DNA from: Fasciolopsis buskii
Taxonomy: Eukaryota > Platyhelminthes > Trematoda > Plagiorchiida > Fasciolidae
Reading direction: 5' to 3'
Assembly (NCBI GenBank): GCA_008360955.1
Contig: LUCM01007456.1
Span: 183,223-247,222, forward strand
Length of the DNA stretch: 64,000 nucleotides
Shown piece after piece: positions 44,723 to 57,200 of the stretch; within the stretch, counting starts at the first letter, position 1; each line of letters starts with the position of its first letter. The notes under the pieces were generated by a model, which was given only the letters and a program-made list of their open reading frames with translations, ran no database searches and was not told the DNA's origin. A program made the position numbers and the translations under genes.

Positions 44723-46260
44723 GTAGTAAAAATGGATTTCTCGAGAGCGTTGGATCACAGGTGTCCCGTTTCGATTGCGTAACATTCATTCATTGATTTA
44801 TCTCTGTTAGATTAAGTTTATACACTTGAATGAGTGACTTTGAACAAAACCTTATCAAAGGCATGCCCCATTTTAAGTTGGGTTAAGGATTTAGAAGTGG
44901 AGCGGGAAAAATGCTAGGTATGAACTCCGGTGTCGTCTTCGTAGTGAGATTCGTGGTCAACCAAAGACCTCCAAATTCGCTCCAGTCGAAGAAGCTACAG
45001 TATTAATGAGAGGTTTGTTTGGGTGAAAATCGAAGTAGACAGATGGAGTGACGAGTCGCAACAACGATTCATTCGGTGATACAAACCAGTCAATACAATC
45101 AGACCGAAGGAATTGTAGTATATGGGAAGCCTTTAGACACAAGTAAGGGTAGAGTTGTGGACAAACAAAGAGGTAGTACTATATTCCACATCAAACCTGT
45201 CGGTAAGGACAATTGGATCAGCCCAAATAGCGGTAATCTCATAAACCTAAACTAAACATCAGTCAGAAAACGACCAAAAACCATCTGGAATTTTCAGTGA
45301 GCGGAATTCAGGTTTTGCCTGAGGAAAGATGTAATGCACATGGCTGTGCGTCATTCTAGAGTCTAACTTATTTTGTCACTTCATCCGAATGCCCTAGGGG
45401 GTTGCTATATCAAGACCTGAAAAAAACTAACTAACTGAATAACTCATGAGACTGCTCTTAAACAGTAATAAACGGACTCGGCTTCACAACCCTTAATGGT
45501 GGTTGACTGTACAGGAAACTCGGAGTCTCAGTGTGTGTTCTTACTAAGAGCTCACCAGTTCTATTGAGGATGCAACGTCTTTGAGTGGGTTTCAGAACCG
45601 AACATTTTTACGGAAATGTGCAAATATATCCGCAGTAAGAATAGCATGAAAAATAAAAGCACGGGTTGTATCAAAGGTAACCAAGTGAACTAGCTGATCG
45701 TACTAAGTTTTTGTGTTTATAGTGTTGAAAAAACGGTTATGGTTGAGTTTATTTTTTATTCCACAGAATGTGTACAAAGCTAAAAACTTGGTTAATAACC
45801 CGAGCAAGGTTTGTCAAGAAAAGTTTACAGGTGGCTGTTGTCAAACAACTTTAATAAGTTTAATTACATGTTACTAATTATTCAGGGCTTCGAATATTAG
45901 AAAGCACTATATGATCTTTCACAAAGTGTAAACAAATAGTGCAATTCTCTAGAGTCACATTACTCTAGTCCATCCATAAATCCACTTATCAGGATCACTA
46001 GTGCCTCTGAGTGTGATACAGAAATTCAGGGGATGGATGTAACAGAAAAACGCAGTCACGCATTTTAGTAAAACCCACGAATAAAGCTTAATGTGTGAAG
46101 CTCCATGTTGCGAAAACCCTTTTTTACCGTTAAAGTTGAAAACCCGTGAGGCGCAATAGAGATGTCGTGGAAGTTAAGGCATACTTAGTGACTCCAAACA
46201 GGATTAATTGTCTTGGCCAGTGTGATATTAGAACACCTGTTTGAAAGACGGTTTTTATCA
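44723..46260. other. Non-coding stretch
   Basis: No supported feature. Confidence 0.45.
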
Positions 46261-47876
46261 TTATTCATTTATATGCCGAGCGAACTGTACAGTTCCTTCT
46301 GCAACGTCTGCTGAGGGCGATGGTTCAGTTTCGGCCATAGTAGTCAGAGTGCCCGGACCAGCCTCCTCTGTGTGCGAATGTACTTTGTCACTAAATGAAC
46401 TCCGCGAATCCTTCTGGTTCGTTGATTGAGGAGAAGCGGGATTTAGATCGACTATACAGCGCTTAATGAACAGTCCGAAGGACACACTTCTTGTCCACTT
46501 GATTGCCGGTGTCAACCGGGGCCTGATAGTTCCTTTTCTGGTAGGTTCTTTTCTCCTCATTTTAACTATCGTGGAAGGTGACCTCCACTTATTTGAAACA
46601 ACTGACCAAGGTACTGGTCAATGTGAGTTGCATTGCACGCACACCTAACTGAGTGGTCAGGCATCATGCCATGTTAAGCACTGTACCTTCGCTGGATTTC
46701 TCGATTAAGGCTAAAAACTGTTCCGCTTTGAAGGTGTGATTCACAGTTTGCGCATGGTGTCTTCTACCAACAGCTGAAATGCAACATCGCATTGAGCGAT
46801 AAACTTTCGGGCATCGTGAATAGTATCCGGTGCACACACAATAAAGACGGACCAAGATGCTCCAAATACCTCGAGTGAAAGTGGAAAATTGCCCCCTCCC
46901 GAAATACACATGCTTAAATCACTCAAGCTCAGGAGTTTAAGAGCACGGAATTTGCGGTAGCTACGGAGACGAACGACTGATCACGATAAAGCTTGAGGTA
47001 GTTTTCACGACTACCGTCCAAACATGCAAAAAGGAATTATAAAGAACACCTGCATTGGTGAGGACGATAGTTAAAATACCAAGTCCTTTACTTCAGCTAG
47101 CCAAACTAGCTCTCGATCCAAACAAAATATCAGTTTTCAAACCCCATTTTGTTAGATTGTGACTGGTGCGATTCCTCAACGGGAATACGGTACACCAGCA
47201 ATGATGTTTTATGTCTGCATAATTTGAAATGACTTATTACTCATTTTTCGTGTGTTACTAAAGGCTTCCCGAATGAACAAATCCATTTCGATTGGTGTGG
47301 GTTCAACAAGACTGACTGAAATGATAACCACTGGTCTCATGACAGACCGATATATCCCGGGGATTAGCCTGGCGCGGTATGGAATAGTCAGCTCTATGGT
47401 TAAAGCATACTGCTACAAGCTATGACACCCCGGGAACAGTTCCAATGAAGTCAGATTTCCAAAATCCGATATCCACGACATTTTGAAAGAATCATAACTG
47501 TAAGCAGCGCTAGATTCTCATTTACATCACCAGAGTCTTGTACGAATGGTAGGCACTTTTGTGAAACAAAAACTGTGGGTGGTAAGGTTTCAGTCGATTT
47601 ATCGGCTACAAACTTTTGAAAAATGTTGATATACTTCAAAGGTTCGAGTTCTGTTGTTAGAGGTATTGCCTGTGGACGAAACAGATATTCAACCTTTTGC
47701 GGACCACCGTTGTGAATGGCATAAGGATTCACCATCAATACACAATTCCCGTGATCCAAATGCAGCCTTTTTTCGGAGTGTAAAAACATAGGAGTCATCG
47801 AACAGTAGAACCAAAATAACTGCAAAACTGGTGTGATTCCCGGAGAGTTCGTTGTTTCATACAAGTAAAATATCAC
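46261..47876 (-). CDS. 3' end of a gene with a RhoGEF PH-like C-terminus (three exons, apparent frameshift)
   Basis: Three minus-strand exons fit together. E1 at 47876-47531 (acceptor tttgtgcag, donor TCTG|gtgatg, phase 1) encodes a folded segment. E2 at 46976-46687 joins in phase (V-V-R-L-R-S-Y-R-K-F-R). It reads through L-L-S-L-S-D-L...F-P-L-S-L-E-V-F-G-A-S-W and a C-terminal helix (D-A-R-K-F-I-A-Q-C-D-V-A-F-Q-L-L), then hits TGA at 46741. The next frame continues sensibly (H-T-F-K-A-E-Q-F-L-A-L-I-E-K-S-S-E) to a donor G|gtacag, whose phase fits E3 at 46601-46261. E3 is basic (K-W-T-R-S-V-S-F...K-R) and then Ser/Pro-rich, with stop TAA. The PH-like end plus a tail with T-R-x-x-S-F-x-x-x-x-K-R recalls the ECT2 family of RhoGEFs (cytokinesis); this is weak, by eye. 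One missing base in E2 (assembly error or pseudogene) would restore the frame. Upstream exons were not found. Confidence 0.45.
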
Positions 47877-48071
47877 CTGCACAAAAGCTCACCCACCTCA
47901 GTATCCAGATATCACCCTGCGCGCTACCTCTTTTATTGTAGCAAACAGAATGTACGACCAAATAATTTTCAGATCCTTTTTGTTTGCCTCATGCATCATT
48001 CAATAATCGTGAGTAGGTAGAGATGTTTAATCAAGTGTGACTGACTTCCTCCTCACACACTATCGTTTCAG

Positions 48072-48245
48072 AGTGAACAAAATACTCCTGACCATTTCGC
48101 GGATCAAGGGGATTCCGTTGTCCAAGACTATCAAAATCTTCTCAATCTGAATGAGAAACGTGCACAAGTTCGCGATCGAGCGTTGGCCGACAGTTATCGA
48201 ACATGCGAAGAATTACAAGCACATGCAGAACAGTTATCGGACCGG
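48072..48245 (+). CDS. Coiled-coil gene, exon A
   Basis: 58 codons between acceptor tatcgtttcag and donor CGG|gttagt. Polar start, then a heptad stretch (QNLLNLNEKRAQVRDRALAD, ending LQAHAEQLSDR). Confidence 0.75.
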
Positions 48246-51200
48246 GTTAGTTGAAAAAACAAGCAGTACAAATATGACTACAAGGTTCTCGCTCACACCA
48301 TATCAGTACTCGTTATTCAAAACCATGAAAGCAGTGAGAAAGCTAATGTGGGTCTCATCAGCAGCATATGGTCACGGACTGGGATTCTAGCTCGGGATAG
48401 ACAGTTGCGAATGGTACATCTGGAAGTACCCGCTAGCTCACGATTCCGACTGACTTTCGACGATTTTGGAATCCCGGTACTACATGAAAAGACAAATACA
48501 CTTGTCAAAGAGATCAACGGTAGACTGTGTTTACTTGGCCTTGCCATTTTTGAGGGAATAACATAGTTGTGTTTAGGGTTATTACGGACAGTCATTCCGG
48601 AATGCGGCGTATTGTTGCTAGGATTAGGTTACCCAAAGTAAGGTAGCTAGTGCCAGGTTCTCACATTATTTCCTTGTTTATGAGCACGTCACGGTCAAAG
48701 GGGATTAGAAGGAGTTAACCAAATAATGAGATAATATGAGAGCACACTCACTGGACACCTGGAAGACAAGAAGCCAAGTAAACTCGGAAAGCAACGTATT
48801 AGTGGGTGCATCTAGAGAGCTGACATTTGGAGTCTTCTCACTCAAATTTGTGGCTATCGGAGGATTCACGCGGACCCGACAGAGATTTCTCTACTTCTTT
48901 TAAACTACGAGAAGAATGAATTTTACTTACACCGTCTTCCGTTTCCCATAACTAATCCTGCGAATTGATATCAATTCAGCCATGTTCGGCTGGTAAAGCG
49001 TACATTCCTTCGAGATCAAAAGCGAATACACAACTGAACATCTCAGGATAAGTATTAGTCCGCTGCTGGTTGCATTTGGAATGCTTTGTCATTCTCGAAC
49101 TTATTAGAGGATGCGTATACCTAGTTACCCATTTATTCATTCATTCACGCGGGCAGAAGCTGTTAGGAATGATGTCGGTGTTGGCAGAAGTGTGATACCA
49201 GGTCTTTTTATATTGTTAGCCATGCATCTGCATTCATTTAGAGGACAACAAGTTCAACTGCTTTTGGTCATTTATTAGTTACTGTACGATAGATGCTTTT
49301 CACAGGTGACAGAGAACTATCTAGTCTAAGTATTACAAAAGGCCTTCCCATTACTGTTGGCTGTATTGCAGAATGGGCGTTTGCTTGGGCTATCCGTCAT
49401 TAATGGGTGCGATAGTCCCAAAATTTGCTTCTGCATATCCCATTAACTGGTTGGCTGTCACTTCCGTAACCGAGGTGATGCGTTTCTGTAAGGATGATAA
49501 GGAAATCGCTTCATCATTGGGCAGTGGGCAGCCAGTTCCTCGCTAACTACACCATTTCCAAGTATGGGCTTTTGCTAAGATTTTAAGCTCTAGAAGGAGG
49601 CAGGAATAAGGTGGCACTGGGGAACCTTTGCATCAAATTACTGTAACTCCCGGAATGATAGCTCCATAAGGCACCCGGTCGTGGGGCTAGGACAAAAATG
49701 TTCAAAATTAGAATACTGGTTATTCCTAAAGTTACTTGATGAGAATTTATTCTGGCAGTAACTTGTCGAAATGTTCTTCCATTCATCCATTTGAATGACT
49801 AATTGGTTTTGAATGCCTTTCTCGTCTTCATTGATTGATGATTTAAATTAACACAGAGTGATAAAACCTTAAGAATGCACACAGCTGCCCATCCAGTATG
49901 GACACTGTCAGTGCGCACATCAAAATTCGATCATCGCTTGATGAATAGTTAATTGTCTCAACATCGACAATCCACAAGCAATATCACTGTGCTTTTTGAA
50001 TCAAGCTGCAAGCAAAAAATGAAATTTGCATGCAGCAAAACGTCTATTCTTTCACTTGACCCACTAACACAGGTGAGAGAACGCGAGGAATTACTGGCCC
50101 GCTTGACCAAGGAGACAAACAAGCTGAAAAACAGCTATCAGCAACTAAACTCAAACGTGAGTCTTCCTCAAGCTAATCACTTTTGTGAACTCAGTCATTT
50201 AGTTCGAATTTTCAACTATTGATTTGTGCGCAGTTAGATGTGACGGGAACATCCTGACGATAAATTGCGGTTTTACGGAGCTTTGAAGTGTAATGTTTTT
50301 GGTTAATAACAGGTATGGGAAACAAGATGGTACGCACAACAATGGTATCACTCATCCTTCTGTGGGATTTTGTGCGTTCAATGTCATTAATACCACGACG
50401 GTTTTTGCCACGTGCTGGATCACAGCACTAAAAATAGTTAAAATCATAAAACCTAAAGATGTGGCTCGACGCCAGTAGGTCCTACCAGGCAACGAGCCAA
50501 AGGATAACAAATCAAATTCTGCTTGAAAATACCCACTGATCCCAGTGAGAAACACAGTATGACGAACAAGCTGGTTTTCAGCAATTCGTACTCGTAGCAT
50601 CAGATCACACTATAGTAGAAAAAAACTAGGGAGGATTGGATTGGTTAGATAAAATTATGAGCGGAAGAGGATTGGTGGTGCCCCATACATAACCCGAAAA
50701 TGGATGAACATGTTGTGTCAGTTACTGTGTGGTGTGGGGTCTTCAAGAGTTGACGGTGGGCCAGGAGAGTTGAAAGGTAAACAAATTGGTTTTGAAAGTA
50801 CATTGAAAGATTATGAAGACAGATCGCGACATAAGTATGCTTGGACAGGAGAGTACCGGCTGCACATATCTGACGAGAAATAGGGCTTATGCTCCCGGGG
50901 GAGTTTTATCCAATCATCCAGATATTATTTTCAGTATATATATATATATATACTTTTAGTAGAAACCTGTATTTGAAACGTCCAGATATTAGGAGTAAAT
51001 GGTGCGGGATTACAACGTACGGATATCTGATGAGTGACAATTAGGGCAAAATCGCCGGCAAGCTTCCTATGATCTTTGCTTATTTATCGAAATAATGAGC
51101 ATCAGAAATGTGCGTATACCTATATGAAATATAACTGTACTGGCCGGAGGATGAAGTTACCGGAAAATCACTTGTAGTTTGATCTGAAAGAACAATAAAG

Positions 51201-54200
51201 TTAGGTTGATAATCATCAGCCCACTCAGAATGACCTATATCTGCCGCGATATTTCAGCATTCCAGATTGTTGGAATCGCATTCCGACCTGGAAAGGGAAA
51301 TGCACAATGCGCAAAATCAATTCAGACAAGATATAAAAGAACTACACATCCAGGTACGTTCCCCAAATTGTGTGGAATATTCTATTTTTAGTCCAGTATA
51401 AGTGTAGGTGTATCGGGAATGTCTTGACAGACATTCTGTTATTTTCTTGGCTGATACGATTCCAAAATTTGAAAGTTGTTGCAAGTTTATCCGTCCATGG
51501 CAAAACCTATTAATATACTGACCGCAGGGTTTTCAGCCAGTAATTGTTCAAACCAAATAATCGTAGACATTTTCTCGGTTGTTGCGGTATTCGGTCAGAA
51601 CTATGTAAGGTACAGAAGCAAATGGTGAATAAGACCGTGCTGCTAATGGATTGCAGGACTCACCCATTCAACGTAGGAAATCGGCCATAAGTATTACCTA
51701 ACAGCTTGCATTTTCCAACTCGTCTCGTAAGTGTTGTCCATTTGACTTTTACTCCCCCGAAACTTGTCAGCTTCCACTCACTTCTAGAGGACAGCGGGCC
51801 AATTGACTCAGATTGAATAAGGAAAGCCATGGTACACAGGGATCCAGGAAGGAACTCCAGGGCCAAAGCCGTTAATTGTTACCTGTCTACTAATTTTGCG
51901 CAAGCTGACTGCCAGATAGTTCATCAAACGAAATGAATAAAAACCGATTTGGTTGAAAATTCCGACTCGAAAAGGGATAGCTAATTCTGTCACTTAATAA
52001 GGAGTAAGGTGTAACTCAGCGCGAATGTGACCCAAAAGAACGGCACACCACAACAGCTTCCATGCTTTGCACTGCGAATGTACTGGCACCTTTTACCGGC
52101 GGTCAGTATCCGCTCAACAAATGTGATACTTGATCGTGGATTCCACAAGTTCAAGTTCGCCTAGCATTATTTAGTTTTTCAGCCGGAAGCACTCGACTGA
52201 TCCCGCCCATTGCTAATTAAATCTTCTATCGACTCACGGTCATCATATTGATTAAGAAGATGCGGAGTGGTAGAGATAATCTGTGATGTCCCTCATACTC
52301 GATCAAAAATGGCCGTCGGCACAAGACAGAGGTATGCGTTGGGTAGTATGGCCATTAGTTTATTCCCTCCCCCCATTTTAACGAAATAGCGCCCACATTC
52401 TACCGATCTTTAAATGATGTCAGATGGCTGCTTGTCCACGCATAGACCCACTCATTTGACGAATACATTAGGTAGGGAATGTCTAGACTTCAAAATCAAC
52501 GTGTAATGTTGTGCATCTTGTGAATTCATGGCTGCCCGACTAAGGATGAAAACTTCCAGCAGTAGAACCATGTATAATCAGTGCCGTGAAATTGTATACA
52601 ATTTACATACACTAAATAATGTCGCATTTCAGTCAACAAATTTGAGGGAAAAATATACCATAGGGGAAAAAGAAACCAATAAATAAATTATAAAAATACA
52701 CTTATCGCCTCGTAAATAATATAAAAGGACTCATTCAGGAATAATCATAACGCATTATGACAAGTTGTTCAAGAATTCAGCTAAAACCCGGTCAGGATTT
52801 GTCGAAATTCGTGCTAAATATGGGAAAGTGGAGTTCCCATAAATATTGATTCTACAGGGTATGGAACGAAAAGCGGATCATGTTGAAGTATGAGTGTGGC
52901 ACTTTGAAAGATCGTTGCGCGGAGGATGCGTGGGATCTGAAAGAATTTTGTGAGCAAATATTTCACATGCTGATAAGTGTTGATCACATAGATTAAGGGA
53001 CAATTTAGTTGGTAGTACGAAGGACACGGCTAATAATTGATAACCTCCGGCGCAGAATTTTAAAGTCTTTTTGAGTAAACCTGGATATATAACTGGAGAA
53101 TAATAAAGAAGGATTGGAAAAACACATTGGTAAACAAATTGGGAGCTGATGTGTTGTTTCGTCCCGTAGTGTCCAAGCTTCCTGATTCGAAATGACAACC
53201 GTCAGAGAGTTTTTACACAGGTTGAAATGTGAGTAGCCCACTTCAGATTTTTATCAATAGTAACTCCTTGATATTTTACAGAATTAACCCTAGTAAGTAT
53301 TTTTGAGTTGATGGAATACGTTTCGGATGGGTAAGCCGACCGAGGGAGAGAAAACGGACATTCGAAACATTTAGATGTGTTGAGATTCAAACCAGCTCGT
53401 GCAGAGAAACCATAGACAGAAGATAGGTTGTTGGAAAAACTTTGAAAATCATCATTGTTCGAAACGGTTTGAGAGAGGGCAACCTACAAATGTGGTGAAT
53501 GAGGGAGGCGACAGCGTCCCAAGTGGGCCTGTTAGATTTATATGTGAACTGAAAAGGGTCATCATGATGATACATAGAAGAACGCAGCCGCTTAAGTATA
53601 ACACGCTTCGTCAGTTGGAGACCAGAAGATGTTAAGGCGATGGGGCGAACGCGCTTTGCTAAAGCAGGAGAACTATTAGATTTTGTGATGGGAATGATAG
53701 TGACGGATACCCATCAGTCAGGGATGGAAGACGAGCTCAATGATGGGTTAATAAGATTAGTGAATGCATCCGTTAGAGCTACAGCACTGAGCCTTAAAAG
53801 AGCTGAAGACAGACTGTCAGGACTACGCCCTGTGATAATTTTGGCGGTGCGGAAAAGGGTGGGCACCTCTTCTCTCGAAAATCTTGTAACTGTCATGTCA
53901 TCACCGTGTCCAAATATGGTCGGGGTATAAGTGGAAGGATGGAGGAAAACATGATTGTTGTTGTCGAAACCCGCAGAATTTTCTGCATGTTACTTTTTCT
54001 TCCCACACAGCAGTTGAATACGTTGCCATAAGAATCTGTTTTTCTTACCACACAGGAATTGTCTGGCGAGTGCAATGTCGATGCGTTTGGTTTCCGTTTT
54101 TAGTAGGTTGGAAATATACCACACGCTTGAGTTATTATGAGATTTGTAGGAGTGCTCCTTGCATTTTCTTAGAGATTTCAGTTTCTGGATGGAGATACGG

Positions 54201-57200
54201 CCATTTGAGACGAATAGTGTTTCTAAGGCACAGCAGATATCAAAGATTGCTTCGGCCCTCTCTGTGAAAAGTTTCACATTGTCATTGAGCAAGAGTTAAA
54301 AAGAGAAACAGGCGGATGCGAGTGAAACGGATGAATAAGGCTGCTGTGTGAAAAGTTGCGGAGGTGAATTTGGATTTGATTTGTTTACTTGAAGAGTATA
54401 TTTTGGGTCTTAACAGAAGCAGACAATGATCACTTGTTGAGATGGGCGCACATAGTTTCAGGGTGGTTGATAATATCTTTATCTAAATTGGAGCTGTCTC
54501 TGGTGGGAGAAACGCATAGTTCAGTCAAATCAAACACAGTGAAACAACGATCGCATGAAAAAGTCAAAAAGTGATGTGATATTGTGTTGCGAGCTAAAAG
54601 TGGCAATGTATAGATTGGCCATGATAGTGCTGTTATGTCGAGAAAACCTAGGATGATACTGTTACGAGACAGTCACTTCCGTTCAGGGACTACGTATAAA
54701 CAACTTCGAACTTGCCAGTCCAGAATGAGTTTATGTATGTTACAAGTCCGCCGCCAGTCTTCTTCTTTTCCGAAACTCTGTCCTGCCGATGGAGTATGAA
54801 GCTGTCCATCGACACGTCACCACATGACCGACGTCACCATTTTATGTTGTCACAGTTGATACTGCTATCATGTTAGAAATTATTATTTTCTGACAGGCAG
54901 CTCTACTGAACGTTAGAAGAAAGTTGAGCGTTTGAAATAAAATCTGTGACATACCATTTTTTGGATTTCAGGTGGTCTTGCATTGCTCGTTTATGCATGT
55001 AATCCAACGAGACCAAGACCCAGTTGGATTAACAATTTCATTCTTCTCTTTCTTTACCTCGTTCTCGATATATACAATGTTATACGAAAAGGGATAGAAA
55101 ACGATGGATTATCAATCTAACAAGGTCTTCGTCTCGTTGGATTCTATGTGTGACGGGGCAGCACATGGTTACGGCAGCAGCAGAAAAGTCTAAGTGTGCA
55201 ACGCAATTATCGTAAATTATGAATGATGAGTCGTGTATCATGTTTCGTATTTAGCCAAGTGAGCAACCACGGAAAACCGAACAGATCAAAAAATTAGATC
55301 AGAAACCGTTTAGCCAATCGGGCCAGTGCAGTCATAATCAGAACAAAGGATAGTCAGTGGAACTGGCCAAAATCATTTACTACGACCATTTGGCCAAGAG
55401 TTAAATCATAACCGAGATAGGAATTGTGAAGTCGAACACAGCTTGCAAATCACTGACACGCTCTTGTAAGGAGAAGGTAATAAATTGAGTTTTAAACCAA
55501 TCCAGGTACCAGAATGCTAATACACAAATACGGACTTCGGTCCAGCAGAAAATGAATGGGAGATTGTCATCGCCATCGAACTGCAATGCAATAGAAAAAA
55601 TACGGACCGACAAACCAGGCTGGTAAAGACTTCAAAAGGTCAGAGAGGCAGCATCTTTCACAAGTAGACAGTGAAGGCACGGCACGGTAGCAATGAACTC
55701 TCTTGTGGGTCTGCAACGTTCACAGTTTTGTTCACAAGCATGCCGGTGAGCAAAAGGAATTCTGCTACGTATCGAACCGTGGTTTGGTTAGAATCAAAGG
55801 TTTATCCATCGTCCCCGTACCGACTATAAATTACCAGTCAACCAATGTAGAGCAGCTAAAGTTCGCCTTCTACCTCGCAATGTAGTGGAGAAGAGTCGCC
55901 ACGAGGAGGTAGTGCTCAGTACTCCATTATTAAGAGCTGTTTTGGACATCCGATCGTTTGAGAGCATTTCGAGATGCATTCAAGGTAACCAGCCAACTCG
56001 GAATCTGAGGTATCCACCCACGACAATTTTGAGAAGGCTGGAGGCATTCGGATGTCATAGATAATCAGTCAGATAATTAAATTAGTGAGAAAAATTCTCA
56101 ATCTGAAGGATTCGTACAAAGTGGCATAGTCGCACTCCAGTTTCGTAATTTTATTGTCCATTCGTGTGCACTGGGTTCGGTTAATAAAGCAATCAGACAG
56201 CCATGCTAATAATGAACCGGGACAACCAAAGGTTTGGAGTTTGTGAAGTAGAGGAGACCGTGGGACTCAGTCAAATGCCGATGACTAGTCTAGAACAACG
56301 CAACGCACAGATATCATCAATGCGTTTAAGGACTTACAAATGTGGTGAATGAAGGAGGCGACAGTGTCCCAAGTGGGCCTGTTAGATTTATAAGTGAACT
56401 GAAAATGGCCATCAGGAAGGTAGAAGAATCCAGCCGAATCACAATAATTTTACGGCGTTTGTTGCAGGAAAATCACATCGCATGAAATAATTCACCATGT
56501 GATATCGTCACTCAACTCACCATTTAGAAACCGTGAAAGCACTGTTCTGCTGTTGCATCCTTGTTAGGAATGATGAGCAGTACATATGGACCGTGCCCGA
56601 ACTGGCACGCGACCCCGGGACGAATGATTGTGTCAAACGCCTTAGCCTTTACGCTACCGGGCAGGCTGTGAACGGTTTGTTGAACTTCACCACATGATGA
56701 TTCCTAACAAGGATGAAACAGCTGTACAGTTGTTCCATGATTTCTTAATGGTGAGTTGAGCGATGATATCAGGTGTTGAATTATTTCATGAAATGTGATC
56801 TTCAACCAACAAACTTCGTAAACTATTGTGATTCGGCAATTCCGACAGACATAAAACTGATCTAAATGTCTATATATGATTGGCGATGCCCCCTGTGATG
56901 GCGATAGAAGACTTACGACCAGATTCCAATTTGAGTGAGCAGAAACTTTTGGAAATGTTGCTTTTATCTATGTTAATGTAAATCAAACAACATAGCGTGT
57001 CGTATAATATCCTCACAATGGGAAATTCGACCACTGAAATGACGAAGATTTTCGTTCCTTAGAAACATTGGCGTACACTGGCCAAGCGTACTAGGTCGTG
57101 GCTTTTGGACGTGCAGGTCGCGGGTTCGGGTCCTCCTACCGCCAGTCGACTTTCGCACCTGTCAGCCCTCTGTTGGTCGTAGCCCCATTCTTGAAAAACA

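Noticed and set aside
57062..57140. Functional tRNA gene
   Set aside because: A and B boxes are present, but the acceptor and anticodon arms do not pair; treated as a tRNA-derived repeat.
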